A stretch of DNA of 64,000 bases from assembly GCF_015206815.1 (NCBI RefSeq), contig NZ_JADEXZ010000019.1, positions 16,276 through 80,275 of the forward strand. Direction: 5' to 3'. This document shows, piece by piece, positions 48,138 through 56,835 of this stretch. Source of the DNA: Fortiea sp. LEGE XX443 (GTDB lineage Bacteria > Cyanobacteriota > Cyanobacteriia > Cyanobacteriales > Nostocaceae). Under the pieces are notes generated by a model that made no database searches, was not told the DNA's origin, and was given only the letters and a program-made list of their open reading frames with translations. Both the position numbers and the translations under genes were made by a program. Each line of letters opens with the position of its first letter. Position 1 is the stretch's first letter.

Positions 48138-48536
48138 ACCATTTTCTTGTGATGGATAGAGTGTTGCAATATTTGATTGTAAATAAAGTGGTACATTAGC
48201 ACCTTGAATATTTTCTTGTTTTTTGTCAGATGGTTCTAAATAATTTGAGTTATTAAAATTCTGAATTTCTGCTTGGCTATCATCACTATTGACAGTTGCT
48301 TGCAGCTTATTTTGTGAATCTAATTTTGCATCTGTAAATTGGCTATGCTCTTTCATTAAACGACTGTAAGTGCGTTGAGGAATAAAGTGGAGTGGATTAT
48401 ATCCAACAAAACGCAAAATTAACACACAAGCCCAGGAATATCTACCATCACTAATAGCGTTGATTACCTGTTCTAACTGTTCTTGGGTAATGGTGCTATG
48501 AAAGTTTTTTGGAGAAGAAGGCATCTGGTAGTTCAT
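48126..48536 (-). CDS. HetP-family heterocyst commitment protein
   Basis: A 136-residue protein with a conserved HetP domain at residues ~15-62: ITQEQLEQVINAISDGRYSW, then CVLILRFVGYNPLHFIP and RTYSRLMKE. HetP and its homologues act downstream of HetR in commitment of vegetative cells to heterocysts, so this strongly marks a heterocyst-forming host. The C-terminal half is Gln/Asn-rich and disordered, differing between members. Whether this is HetP itself or one of its paralogues is not decidable here. It overlaps ptuB tail to tail by 12 bp. Confidence 0.88.
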   Translation of the reverse strand: MNYQMPSSPKNFHSTITQEQLEQVINAISDGRYSWACVLILRFVGYNPLHFIPQRTYSRLMKEHSQFTDAKLDSQNKLQATVNSDDSQAEIQNFNNSNYLEPSDKKQENIQGANVPLYLQSNIATLYPSQENGLQN

Positions 48537-48820
48537 GACTAACCCTGTAGTGGTGCTTGAAGAAGAATGTAGTATTCAGAATAATGAATGAATTCTTATT
48601 CAAAATCGAGATTTGGTATCAGAAAATTGCCCAATTAATAGTTACTTAATACACAGAATACTCTTTAATTGTCGTTAACTTAGCCAAATTGGCACTTTTT
48701 ACCGGAAAAAATACCAAATATCTTAAGGTGAAATTAAATAGGCTTATGCACTGTCAATTTTTACCGATGTCCAATGGTATCGATAATATTAAGTACTATA
48801 AAGCAGCAAATTGCTATTGT

Positions 48821-51800
48821 TTACACGTCAATTTGCTGCTTTACAAGATGATAGTAGAGTCCTTGAAGCGCCATAAGTTCTTCGTGAGTGCCTTGTTCAG
48901 CAATCACGCCTTTGTCTAGTACGATGATGTGGTCAGCATTACGCACGGTGGAGAGGCGGTGAGCAATAATAAAAGTGGTGCGCTCCTCTGTTTCGCTCAC
49001 GCGACTAATGCGGCGGAGATTTTGTTGAAAGCGTCGCTCTGATTCAGTATCTAAAGAACTGGTAGCTTCATCTAAAATTAAAATGCGGGGATTGCATAAA
49101 ATGGCACGAGCGATCGCAATTCTTTGTCTTTGTCCCCCAGACAGACTCGAACCACGTTCACCGACTTTGGTGTTGTAGCCTAGGGGTAAAGTTTGAATAA
49201 AAGCGTGTGCTTCTGCCAGCTTGCTAACTTCAATTACCTGTTCTAAGCTATATTCTGGGCGATATAGGGTGATATTTTCGAGAATTGTACCAGAAAATAA
49301 AAAGCACTCTTGCGGCACAACACCCAATTGACGACGCAGAGATTGGGGCGAAACATGACGGATATCATGGCCATCTACTAAAATTTTGCCGCTAGTAGGA
49401 TAATATAAACTCTGCAAAAGATTTACTAATGTACTCTTGCCAGAACCGCTACGACCAACAATGGCAACAGTTTGACCAGAATGTGCTTCTAGAGAGATGT
49501 TTTGCAGAATATTGCGATCGTCATCTACACTATAACGAAAAGTCACATTTTCAAATCGAACTTCGCCGCGGAGGTTGGGTAGAACTAACATAGATTTTTC
49601 GGCAGTTTCTTCCGGTTGAGTGCTAAAAATATCATCTAACCGTTCTACCGAAACCATTACTTCTTGCAGTTCATCCCAAAGATTCACTAGTGATAAAACA
49701 GGGCCAATCACGTTACCAATCAGCATATTGAAAGCCACTAATTGACCTATGCTGAGTTTATCTTCAATTACTAATGTTGCTGAATACCACAGTAATGCTG
49801 TACTACCCAAAGTATTAATTAATCCACTAATTACTTGTAAAATAATGGCTAATTTCTGACCGCGAAATTTGGCATTTACCGTACTTGTAAAGTGGTCTTC
49901 CCACCGCCAGCGCAGTTCGCGTTCGGCGGCGGCGGCTTTGACTGTGGCAACTCCTGTGAGCATTTCTACTAGTGAAGAGTTTTGCTTGGCAGCTTCATTA
50001 AAAATTTCTCGTGATACCTGACGTAGAATCGGACTGGCAACTACTGTCAACAAAATAATTGGTGGTAATAATGCCAGCACTAAAAAAGTTAACTGCAAGT
50101 TGTAATACGCCATGAGTCCGACATAGACAACTGCTGTTAAAGCATCTAGCCAAGCTGCAACCGCTTGCCGCGTCAGGAACACCTGAATTTTTTGGTTTTC
50201 TTGAACGCGGGTGATAATATCGCCTACGTGACGGGTAGCAAAAAACTGAAGCGGTAGATTTAAGGTATGAGTAATAAAGCCAGTAATCAAACTCAGGTCT
50301 ATTCGGTTAGAGAAATAGTCCAGCATATATTGGCGAATACTTCCCAAACCAATGCGCCAGATACTAAATACCAGCGAACCGATAATAAAGACATGTAGAG
50401 TACTGAGACTTTTATGCACTACCACCTGATCAAGAATGATTTGAGTCAACAGAGGTGTCACCAAACCAAAAACTTGCAGCAGCAATGAGGCAATGATAAT
50501 GGGTATCAGCAGTGAACGGTAAGGTAAAAATGCGCCCCAAAATCGCCTTAAAGATGGTTTGGTAGATTCTACAGCCTGGAATTGAGGTGTGGGGGTTAGT
50601 AGAAGTGCGTATCCAGTCCAACCAGCCTGAAAATCCTGTAAATTCAGCTTTTTACGCCCAACAGCAGGATCAGAAACAATAACGCAATTTTTCTGCACTC
50701 GGTAAACAACTATATAATGGTCGCCTTGCCAGTGGGCAATCCAAGGATGTTTTTGATTAGCTATGCGGTTGAAACTCGCTCGTACTGGTCTAGCTTGAAA
50801 ACCTATGCTTTCTGCGGCGGTGGCTAAATTTTTGAGGGATGCTCCGCTACGACCAACATTTGAGATATTTCGCAGGACATTGATACTAAATTTTTTCCCC
50901 CAGTAGCGGGAGATCATTGCCAAGCAAGCCGGGCCACAATCAGCGGTACTCTGCTGCTGAATAAATGGATAACGCTGTCCAAACCTGGGACGGCTTTGCT
51001 TACTTGGTAGGGGAAAGGCGATTAAATTGGAATCGGTTAAGGAAGATGGCTTTTGCAGATTGACTTTGGGTGTGGTGGCGACAGAATTTTTGTGGTGTTG
51101 ATGAGTCACTGTAGGTTTGTCTGTGATCATCGGTTGGGAAGATACACCCAATAATTGCGGAGCAATAGCTTTAGCTTTCTCCCATTGTTCCCTTGGCAAT
51201 TTGTAAATTAGTAGATCGGTTTTGGCAATCCAATCCGTTGGTACTGGCTCAGGGTATCCCCAACTGTTACCAACACTAGGGAACAGTGCTGACGGATTTT
51301 CCAGACTGTAAATTTCACCACTACGCAACCAGAAATGTCCCGCATCACTGGGAGTTGACTGAGATAGTACTGAACCAGCACTAACTTTGACTTGCTCTAA
51401 GTAAGGTACAAATTCCTTGAGGGTATGACTGGAAAGTTTGGTATGTGATTTTGTTACTTGCTGCACATCAACAGTAGTTTTGAAGAATAGCAGAGTTTGT
51501 CGAATTGCGCTCACGCGATGCAGGTAGTCTAGCAGTTGGGGTAGGCGATCGCACCACTGTTTAAGTTTGGTAGTGGAGATAAAAGCCAACTTACCTGCAC
51601 TAGCTGCGATCGCACGATAAGCTAAAGGTTCATCTGTAAACAGTTTATCTGCACCGTAAGTTTCTCCAACTCCTAATAATGAAGCTGCTACTTCTCTTTG
51701 TAAGGTTGCATTCCAACTGACTAGCCGCACCTGGCCTTGGCAAATGATGTAACAACCTTGAGAATTTGGAGCTTGATCAACAAGCTCATCTCCGAGGTTA

Positions 51801-52006
51801 AACTCACGCATTTCAAAGGCTGGAGACAAGTTCCGCACTAACTTCTCATTACCAGACAACCAGATCAAAAGAATATCAGATAATAAGCTGCACTCAGCGC
51901 CGGAATTTACTAGAAGACTATTTCCCTCATTTTCTAATATATGCTTCATATTTTCTTGAACAAAATTATTTAATAGACATAATTTAAACTCAAGTATTGA
52001 TGACAA
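48821..52006 (-). CDS. C39 peptidase-containing ABC transporter with N-terminal cyclic-nucleotide-binding-like domains
   Basis: A 1061-residue peptide exporter that should cut the leader from a double-glycine-type precursor and export the rest. Order: a cNMP-binding-like domain (~40-175; REFNLGDELVDQ, GCYIICQGQVRLVS), a second weaker one (~195-290), C39 peptidase (~345-480) with catalytic Cys in STADCGPACLAM, His in QGDHYIVV and Asp in VSDPAVGRK, six membrane helices (~500-780), and an ABC ATPase with GRSGSGKST, LSGGQRQR and ILDEATSSLD. Plain C39 exporters are ~700-750 residues; the front extension is the extra part. A small precursor gene lies 280 bp upstream. Confidence 0.9.
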   Translation of the reverse strand: MSSILEFKLCLLNNFVQENMKHILENEGNSLLVNSGAECSLLSDILLIWLSGNEKLVRNLSPAFEMREFNLGDELVDQAPNSQGCYIICQGQVRLVSWNATLQREVAASLLGVGETYGADKLFTDEPLAYRAIAASAGKLAFISTTKLKQWCDRLPQLLDYLHRVSAIRQTLLFFKTTVDVQQVTKSHTKLSSHTLKEFVPYLEQVKVSAGSVLSQSTPSDAGHFWLRSGEIYSLENPSALFPSVGNSWGYPEPVPTDWIAKTDLLIYKLPREQWEKAKAIAPQLLGVSSQPMITDKPTVTHQHHKNSVATTPKVNLQKPSSLTDSNLIAFPLPSKQSRPRFGQRYPFIQQQSTADCGPACLAMISRYWGKKFSINVLRNISNVGRSGASLKNLATAAESIGFQARPVRASFNRIANQKHPWIAHWQGDHYIVVYRVQKNCVIVSDPAVGRKKLNLQDFQAGWTGYALLLTPTPQFQAVESTKPSLRRFWGAFLPYRSLLIPIIIASLLLQVFGLVTPLLTQIILDQVVVHKSLSTLHVFIIGSLVFSIWRIGLGSIRQYMLDYFSNRIDLSLITGFITHTLNLPLQFFATRHVGDIITRVQENQKIQVFLTRQAVAAWLDALTAVVYVGLMAYYNLQLTFLVLALLPPIILLTVVASPILRQVSREIFNEAAKQNSSLVEMLTGVATVKAAAAERELRWRWEDHFTSTVNAKFRGQKLAIILQVISGLINTLGSTALLWYSATLVIEDKLSIGQLVAFNMLIGNVIGPVLSLVNLWDELQEVMVSVERLDDIFSTQPEETAEKSMLVLPNLRGEVRFENVTFRYSVDDDRNILQNISLEAHSGQTVAIVGRSGSGKSTLVNLLQSLYYPTSGKILVDGHDIRHVSPQSLRRQLGVVPQECFLFSGTILENITLYRPEYSLEQVIEVSKLAEAHAFIQTLPLGYNTKVGERGSSLSGGQRQRIAIARAILCNPRILILDEATSSLDTESERRFQQNLRRISRVSETEERTTFIIAHRLSTVRNADHIIVLDKGVIAEQGTHEELMALQGLYYHLVKQQIDV

Positions 52007-52179
52007 GTTATTGTCTAATATTTCAAATAACTTGTAATTTCATTTTTTAAATTCAATATCAACAAGAATTTTTTTCCTAAAAAACATGAAAAACATCAAA
52101 CAATATGTATCTGAATATAGATTTATTTTCTATATTGTCTTGATTGATAATATTCAAAAAATATCTCAAAGAAGAATAG

Positions 52180-52209
52180 CTGAAAACTTCTATCTCGAAG
52201 TTTTCAGCG
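52180..52209. terminator. 12-bp perfect hairpin between precursor and exporter genes
   Basis: GCTGAAAACTTC (52180-52191), loop TATCTC, GAAGTTTTCAGC (52198-52209). On the minus strand it follows the precursor stop and precedes the exporter. As a partial terminator or RNA-stability stem it would let precursor mRNA exceed exporter mRNA. Confidence 0.6.
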
Positions 52210-52286
52210 ATTTCTCAATCATCCCCCTAGCATCAGATACTAAGGGTAGATTTATGCTGAATTAATTAAGTGATATCAGAACTTAA

Positions 52287-52577
52287 TTAATAAGTAGCAG
52301 AAATTGCTTTACCAAAGGACTCGGAAGAGTAATAATCGGTTTTAGAACCTATCAAAGTATAGGTTTTGGTGTTGTCACCATAAGCATCAGCTACAGCTTG
52401 AGATTCAGCAGCATTGCCTTTAACGTATACCTTAGAAACAATTTCTTCGTAGAAATTGTTGTAGATTTTTTCATTTACATCAACATACTTATCAAACTTG
52501 GTTGAAAAGTTAATCTTACCAGCACCAACGATTTCTTGAGTCAAATCTTCAAGGTGGTTCAAGTCAGAAATAATCAT
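52287..52577 (-). CDS. Double-glycine-type secreted peptide precursor
   Basis: A 96-residue small protein. The N-terminal 20 residues (IISDLNHLEDLTQEIVGAG) look like the acidic amphipathic leader of cyanobacterial C39-processed peptides, which usually run xISDLNxLE...GG; here the cleavage site reads GAG instead of GG. The ~76-residue mature part has no cysteine and is rich in Tyr, Ser, Lys and Asp (KTYTLIGSKTDYYSSES), so it is neither disulfide-bonded nor a lanthipeptide. AAAGGA precedes the start. It stands just upstream of the C39 exporter, whose substrate it probably is. Confidence 0.75.
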   Translation of the reverse strand: MIISDLNHLEDLTQEIVGAGKINFSTKFDKYVDVNEKIYNNFYEEIVSKVYVKGNAAESQAVADAYGDNTKTYTLIGSKTDYYSSESFGKAISATY

Positions 52578-52846
52578 TGCTTTTTTCCTTTGTTTTGTTT
52601 ATCAACTCTATTTGAGTTGTTGCTATTAATGTATATGTTTGAATTTTATTTGTATTGCCAAGATGGCGTATTTTTCAGTTTTAATCATAAGTTTAAGAAA
52701 ACAATAAATAAATAAATTTTTGATTTATTTAGCCAAAACGGCTAAATTATATTCAAATATAATTTATTGTCTTTTTATATGTATTTCTCTTTAATTACTG
52801 ATCTAAGTCAACGAAGTTGATAAACAAAAATTTTCAGGAGGACTGT

Positions 52847-53680
52847 ATGAAGGAATGCTTAGGATTAGGATACACCAAACATTTTTTACTATTTACTACA
52901 TCGTTACTAGCCTGTTCTGTTTTAGAAATCTCACCTAGTCAGGCTGCAACTATTGCTTTGTCTCAAGGAAACTTATTGTTTACGAACTTTAGTCAAAGCC
53001 CCTCTAGTAGTTTTACTAGCACTGACATCAACGCTGTATCTATTTCTCAAGATGGTAGTGTGACAAGTCAAGCCGATGCGATCGCCTATCTGGGAGCTAC
53101 TCCACCAGTAGGATTTAATTACACTTCTAATCAAGCATTAAGCGAAAATCAAGGTTCCTCAGGTTTAGGCGAAAGTGAAGCTACAATAAAAGGCATTTTT
53201 GATGTAGATAAAAATACCCATTTTTCTTTTAATTTTGTTGCTGATTTAGACCTAACAACGTTTACAGATAATCCAAGACAAGAGAAGGCAAGTGCTAGTG
53301 GAAATCTAGGTTTTGCATTAATTGATATTGCTAACAACAATGTCTTAGATTATTTCAACGTTGATGGAAGTTTAACAACAGCAGGTAATGATAGTCTCTC
53401 ACATAAAAATAGTAAAAATGTTGGATTTAGCACTTTTACTAGGTCTAACCTTGGTGGACAGCAAGAATTTACAACAGCAACTTTTGATGGTTATTTAAAC
53501 CGTCATTTTCATAATAAAACCACCGTAGCTTTAGTAGCAGTCAACGCAACTAAATCTAACGTTGCAGCCCCTGTCCCTTCTATGTTACCAGCGTTAGTTT
53601 TGAGCTGGGGTGTAATTAGCGTTGGACTAAAAAGAAAGCGCCAAAAAAATAGCGGAACTTGCTTATTAGAAAAAAAATAG
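52847..53680 (+). CDS. Secreted protein with PEP-CTERM-like C-terminal anchor
   Basis: A 277-residue exported protein. ATG 52847 is preferred over the frame start at 52817 because AGGAGG lies at 52836-52841. A signal peptide (~10-35; FLLFTTSLLACSVLEI, cleavage near SQAA) leads into a Ser/Thr/Asn-rich beta-sandwich with no Cys. The tail is PVPSMLPALVLSWGVISVG then KRKRQ: a small Pro motif, one membrane helix and a basic end, as in exosortase-sorted PEP-CTERM proteins, but lacking the exact P-E-P. It diverges from the precursor gene, so it may belong to the same secretion cluster. Confidence 0.75.
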   Translation: MKECLGLGYTKHFLLFTTSLLACSVLEISPSQAATIALSQGNLLFTNFSQSPSSSFTSTDINAVSISQDGSVTSQADAIAYLGATPPVGFNYTSNQALSENQGSSGLGESEATIKGIFDVDKNTHFSFNFVADLDLTTFTDNPRQEKASASGNLGFALIDIANNNVLDYFNVDGSLTTAGNDSLSHKNSKNVGFSTFTRSNLGGQQEFTTATFDGYLNRHFHNKTTVALVAVNATKSNVAAPVPSMLPALVLSWGVISVGLKRKRQKNSGTCLLEKK

Positions 53681-53712
53681 TATGAGAGTATTAAATTAAT
53701 TCAATTTTCTGT

Positions 53713-53746
53713 ATTAAAGGAGGTAGCGATCGCTACCTCCTTTAAT
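53713..53746. terminator. 34-bp perfect palindrome with HIP1 core, convergent terminator
   Basis: ATTAAAGGAGGTAGCGA followed directly by its reverse complement, centred on GCGATCGC. It lies between the convergent ends at 53680 and 53750. As RNA it would make a very stable stem in either direction, with T-rich ends. Confidence 0.75.
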
Positions 53747-53749
53747 GGA

Positions 53750-54481
53750 TTAAGCATATAGCAGATAATTTAATTCTGCTGTTAACCATTCCTGAAACAT
53801 TTTATTTAAAATTTCTTGATATCTTTCAGGCGTTAATTCAGCAGGAATAAAATCTTCTACCATGAAAATATAACTGGTTTGCTTGATTGTCATAGGGCCT
53901 AATAATTCTTTTAGTTGGGCGTTAAATATGACTGCGGCTATATCTGGCTCGAAACTCCAACGATAAAATTTCCCCTCATAACCACAGCGATTTCTGCGGA
54001 TTTCATCAATATCATAAATATGAGCCGCTTCATAAAAACTGAGTTCGCCTTCTTCAATTTGATAGTAAATTTCTTGGGCAAAGTTTTGATATGGTAAAAC
54101 TATTTGATAAAGTAAAACTTGATCGTAATTAAGTTTATTTTCCCAAAAATATTTCTCTACCTGTTGACCAAATAAAACTTCAGCTAATTTTTTACTTAAC
54201 AGACTATCACGAATTCCTGCTTCCCAATCTTCAGATGAAATCAGATGATCGGCTAACCATGCCAAGGTATCACTAGCTTTAACTAAACGTTTTTCATAAC
54301 GTAGTCTCTCAGCTTCTATCTGAATTTCTTCTGGTGTTATTTGGATGTTTCTTTCTTCAGCAGCTTTATTGATGATTTTTTGATATAGAATGTTATTACA
54401 TAATTCTTTGATTTGCAGATTATTTTTGAGATATGTAATAACTTCTCTAGGAGAAATAAATTTACCTTTAAATTCAATCAT
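53750..54481 (-). CDS. Parvulin/SurA-like peptidylprolyl isomerase-related protein of the secretion cluster
   Basis: A 243-residue helical-then-beta protein. Residues ~1-120 resemble a SurA-type N-terminal chaperone domain (ILYQKIINKAAEERNIQITP, LADHLISSEDWEAGI). Residues ~125-215 look like a degenerate parvulin domain (ELSFYEAAHIYDIDEIRRN, FNAQLKELLGPM), with the usual GG-x-L-G turn reduced to CGYEGKF. Such proteins often accompany C39 exporters and HlyD adaptors in cyanobacteria. No signal peptide, so it probably holds the precursor in the cytoplasm. Separated from hlyD by a hairpin. Confidence 0.7.
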   Translation of the reverse strand: MIEFKGKFISPREVITYLKNNLQIKELCNNILYQKIINKAAEERNIQITPEEIQIEAERLRYEKRLVKASDTLAWLADHLISSEDWEAGIRDSLLSKKLAEVLFGQQVEKYFWENKLNYDQVLLYQIVLPYQNFAQEIYYQIEEGELSFYEAAHIYDIDEIRRNRCGYEGKFYRWSFEPDIAAVIFNAQLKELLGPMTIKQTSYIFMVEDFIPAELTPERYQEILNKMFQEWLTAELNYLLYA

Positions 54482-54524
54482 AGAGATATGATAATAACAA
54501 TATAAGCTAAATTTCTAGCATTCA

Positions 54525-54556
54525 ATAGTGGGTTAAAACTACGTATAACCCACTAT
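54525..54556. terminator. 11-bp perfect hairpin between hlyD and the parvulin-like gene
   Basis: ATAGTGGGTTA (54525-54535), 10-nt loop, TAACCCACTAT (54546-54556). It lies in the 97-bp gap after the hlyD stop on the minus strand and could attenuate or stabilise the operon transcript. Confidence 0.55.
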
Positions 54557-54578
54557 GCAAGTAACCCAAATTTTTAAT

Positions 54579-56144
54579 TTACAAACTGTTCCCACCTGCT
54601 TGCAGTTCTCTCAGTGGTTCAAGCAAAATATCTGCTATGCGTCGGCGACGGATGATAATTTCAGCCGTCGCCGTTTGACCAGCCTGAAATTTAATTGTCT
54701 GATAATTAGCTTTGACATAGTTGCGCTCCATAGCAACTTCTACTCGATAGACTGCACCAAGTTGTTCATTAATTATGCTATTTGGTGAAATCGATATTAC
54801 GTTGCCGGGAATAATGCTGTAGTCTTGATACGGATAAGCATCAAATTTAATTTTGACTTGGTTTCCGAGTTTGATAAAGCCTGCTTCTTTAGTAGGCAAA
54901 GTAGCTTCTAGAATCAATGGTGCATTCTCAGGGGCTAATTCAGCTATTGTTTGGCCTGATTGAACTACTTCTCCACTATTGCGGACGTTAAGTGATAAAA
55001 CCACGCCATCAACGGGAGCAGTAAGAGTCAGCTGTTTTAACTTAGTTTTCGCCTCTTGGATTAGTTTTTCAGTCTGTTGAACTTGAGCTTGCAACTGAGT
55101 TTTTTGTACTTGTAGTTTTTGAATTGTTTGTTCAGCCTGTAATTGTACTGTATTACCTTCGGCTTGCTTTTGGGTTAACTCAGCTTGCAACCGCTGTGAT
55201 TCTGCTAACACTTGTTGTAGAGTCATTTGCTCTCGTTTAGATTCTGCGAGAGTTTGTTGGATATCGCCTGTTTGTTGGGTGATGGTACGCTGACGATCGC
55301 TCAAACTTTGTTGAGCTTGAAACAGTTGTTCTTGAGAAAGCGCTCCCTGTTCCACCAAGGATTTTAATCTTTGCAATCGTTCTTGTTGAGCTGTAGCATC
55401 TACAGACAATTGATTGAGCAGTACTTGGCTGATTTTTGCCCGTTCTTCACCTTGAGCGATCGCTATCTTTTGACTTTGAATTTTAGAAAGAGCTTGAGCG
55501 ATCGTCGCCTGGTGTCCTTGAATTTCTGCTTGATTAATTACCATCCGCGTTTTAGTTTCCAAACGAGTTTTATCAATCAAGGCTTGTGTTTGGATAACTT
55601 GAGTTTGGTAAGCTGTTAGTTCTTGCCTTAACCGTTCTAATTCATTCAAGGCAATTTCTTGATCTAGTTGGGCTAATACTTCCCCAGCTTTAACTATCTG
55701 ACCTTCTTGAACATAAACGCGAGCCACCTTACCAGAAATTACAGGATGAACTTTATATGCTTCTCCTAAAGGAACTAATCTCCCTCTAGCTTTACCAACT
55801 TCTTCAATGTGTCCCAAATTTGCCCAAGTAACAACAGCTATACAAAATGCAATTCCGCCTGCAATTAATTGATAGGGAAGAGATGACGGCGGTTGATCAA
55901 TCAATGTCTGCAACGGTGTTGACCATCTATCGCTTGGGATAGTAGCCGTTTTTAGCATTACTGATGTATCAGCATTGACTAATTTGCCTTCTGATAAGTC
56001 AGCCGACTCCTTAGCAACGACTTTTACAGATGTCGCTGTACCACCAGATAAGAAAGCCGCTTCAGCACTTGCATCGATAAACTCTTCAGAACTGGCAAGT
56101 GGATATTTTCTGGTTTGTGATAGAGATTTGTATGATAGTTTCAT
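54579..56144 (-). CDS. HlyD-family periplasmic adaptor of a peptide-export system
   Basis: A 521-residue membrane fusion protein linking the inner-membrane ABC exporter to an outer-membrane channel. After a ~90-residue cytoplasmic region there is one membrane helix (~95-112; LIAGGIAFCIAVVTWANLG), a lipoyl/biotinyl-like half (GKVARVYVQEGQIVKAGEVL), a long Gln-rich alpha-helical coiled-coil hairpin (~160-375), the second lipoyl half (LTAPVDGVVLSLNVRNSGEVV) and a beta-barrel end. It is encoded on the same strand as the C39 exporter and heads the hlyD-parvulin unit. No TolC gene is seen here. Confidence 0.88.
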   Translation of the reverse strand: MKLSYKSLSQTRKYPLASSEEFIDASAEAAFLSGGTATSVKVVAKESADLSEGKLVNADTSVMLKTATIPSDRWSTPLQTLIDQPPSSLPYQLIAGGIAFCIAVVTWANLGHIEEVGKARGRLVPLGEAYKVHPVISGKVARVYVQEGQIVKAGEVLAQLDQEIALNELERLRQELTAYQTQVIQTQALIDKTRLETKTRMVINQAEIQGHQATIAQALSKIQSQKIAIAQGEERAKISQVLLNQLSVDATAQQERLQRLKSLVEQGALSQEQLFQAQQSLSDRQRTITQQTGDIQQTLAESKREQMTLQQVLAESQRLQAELTQKQAEGNTVQLQAEQTIQKLQVQKTQLQAQVQQTEKLIQEAKTKLKQLTLTAPVDGVVLSLNVRNSGEVVQSGQTIAELAPENAPLILEATLPTKEAGFIKLGNQVKIKFDAYPYQDYSIIPGNVISISPNSIINEQLGAVYRVEVAMERNYVKANYQTIKFQAGQTATAEIIIRRRRIADILLEPLRELQAGGNSL

Positions 56145-56835
56145 GAAAAATGGCTAAAAATTAATAATTTTACTGTTTCATTAACATTTATTAGCAAAAA
56201 TCACTCTTAGTTCCACTCATTATTTTTCAGATTAATCAATACATCTGATATTTGGTGATTACTAGAGTTTTTTAAACTTAAATTTTAAAATTTTGACTCA
56301 TAAACATTTATTGCTAATAGTTGTCTAATAGATAGAGTACCCTTCGGCTACATTTGATTTAAGCCAAGGTGGCACTTTTTTATTAAGAAAATACTTTGAA
56401 AATATGAAGTTAATATAATTAGCTACCACACAAGTAAAATCTATCTCAGCAGACTAAGAATTAAAAAAACACACATGTGATGAAAGCAGCACTGCGGAGA
56501 GAAGTGTATTACACGATCCCCTCTCTTTATAGTTACGTTGAGGTGGAATAATTTGACCTAGATAACTGAATTAACGACATTATGAGCTTTAGTAAAATGT
56601 AGTTTTACATGTATAACTATGCTTTTCAATTACCAGCAACTTTACAGATAATTGATGTGTTAGCAATATTTACTGCACAATTCATACCATAGCTAGAAGC
56701 CAAAAACTGAAGCGCTTATTTAGGATAGGAGGGTTGAGAATAACAATGTATCTCTCATACCCGAAAGATAAAACGACCGTTGTTGTTGAGGAGTAAAAAA
56801 TGAGGTAGCGACCTACTAGAGTTATGGGATTCGTT
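56145..56835. other. 691-bp divergent region between hlyD and susA
   Basis: AT-rich and without a recognisable gene. Near its right end are GAGGAG (~56785-56793) and short start-stop frames before susA. Promoters for both hlyD and susA should be here; no perfect NtcA box was noticed. Confidence 0.4.
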
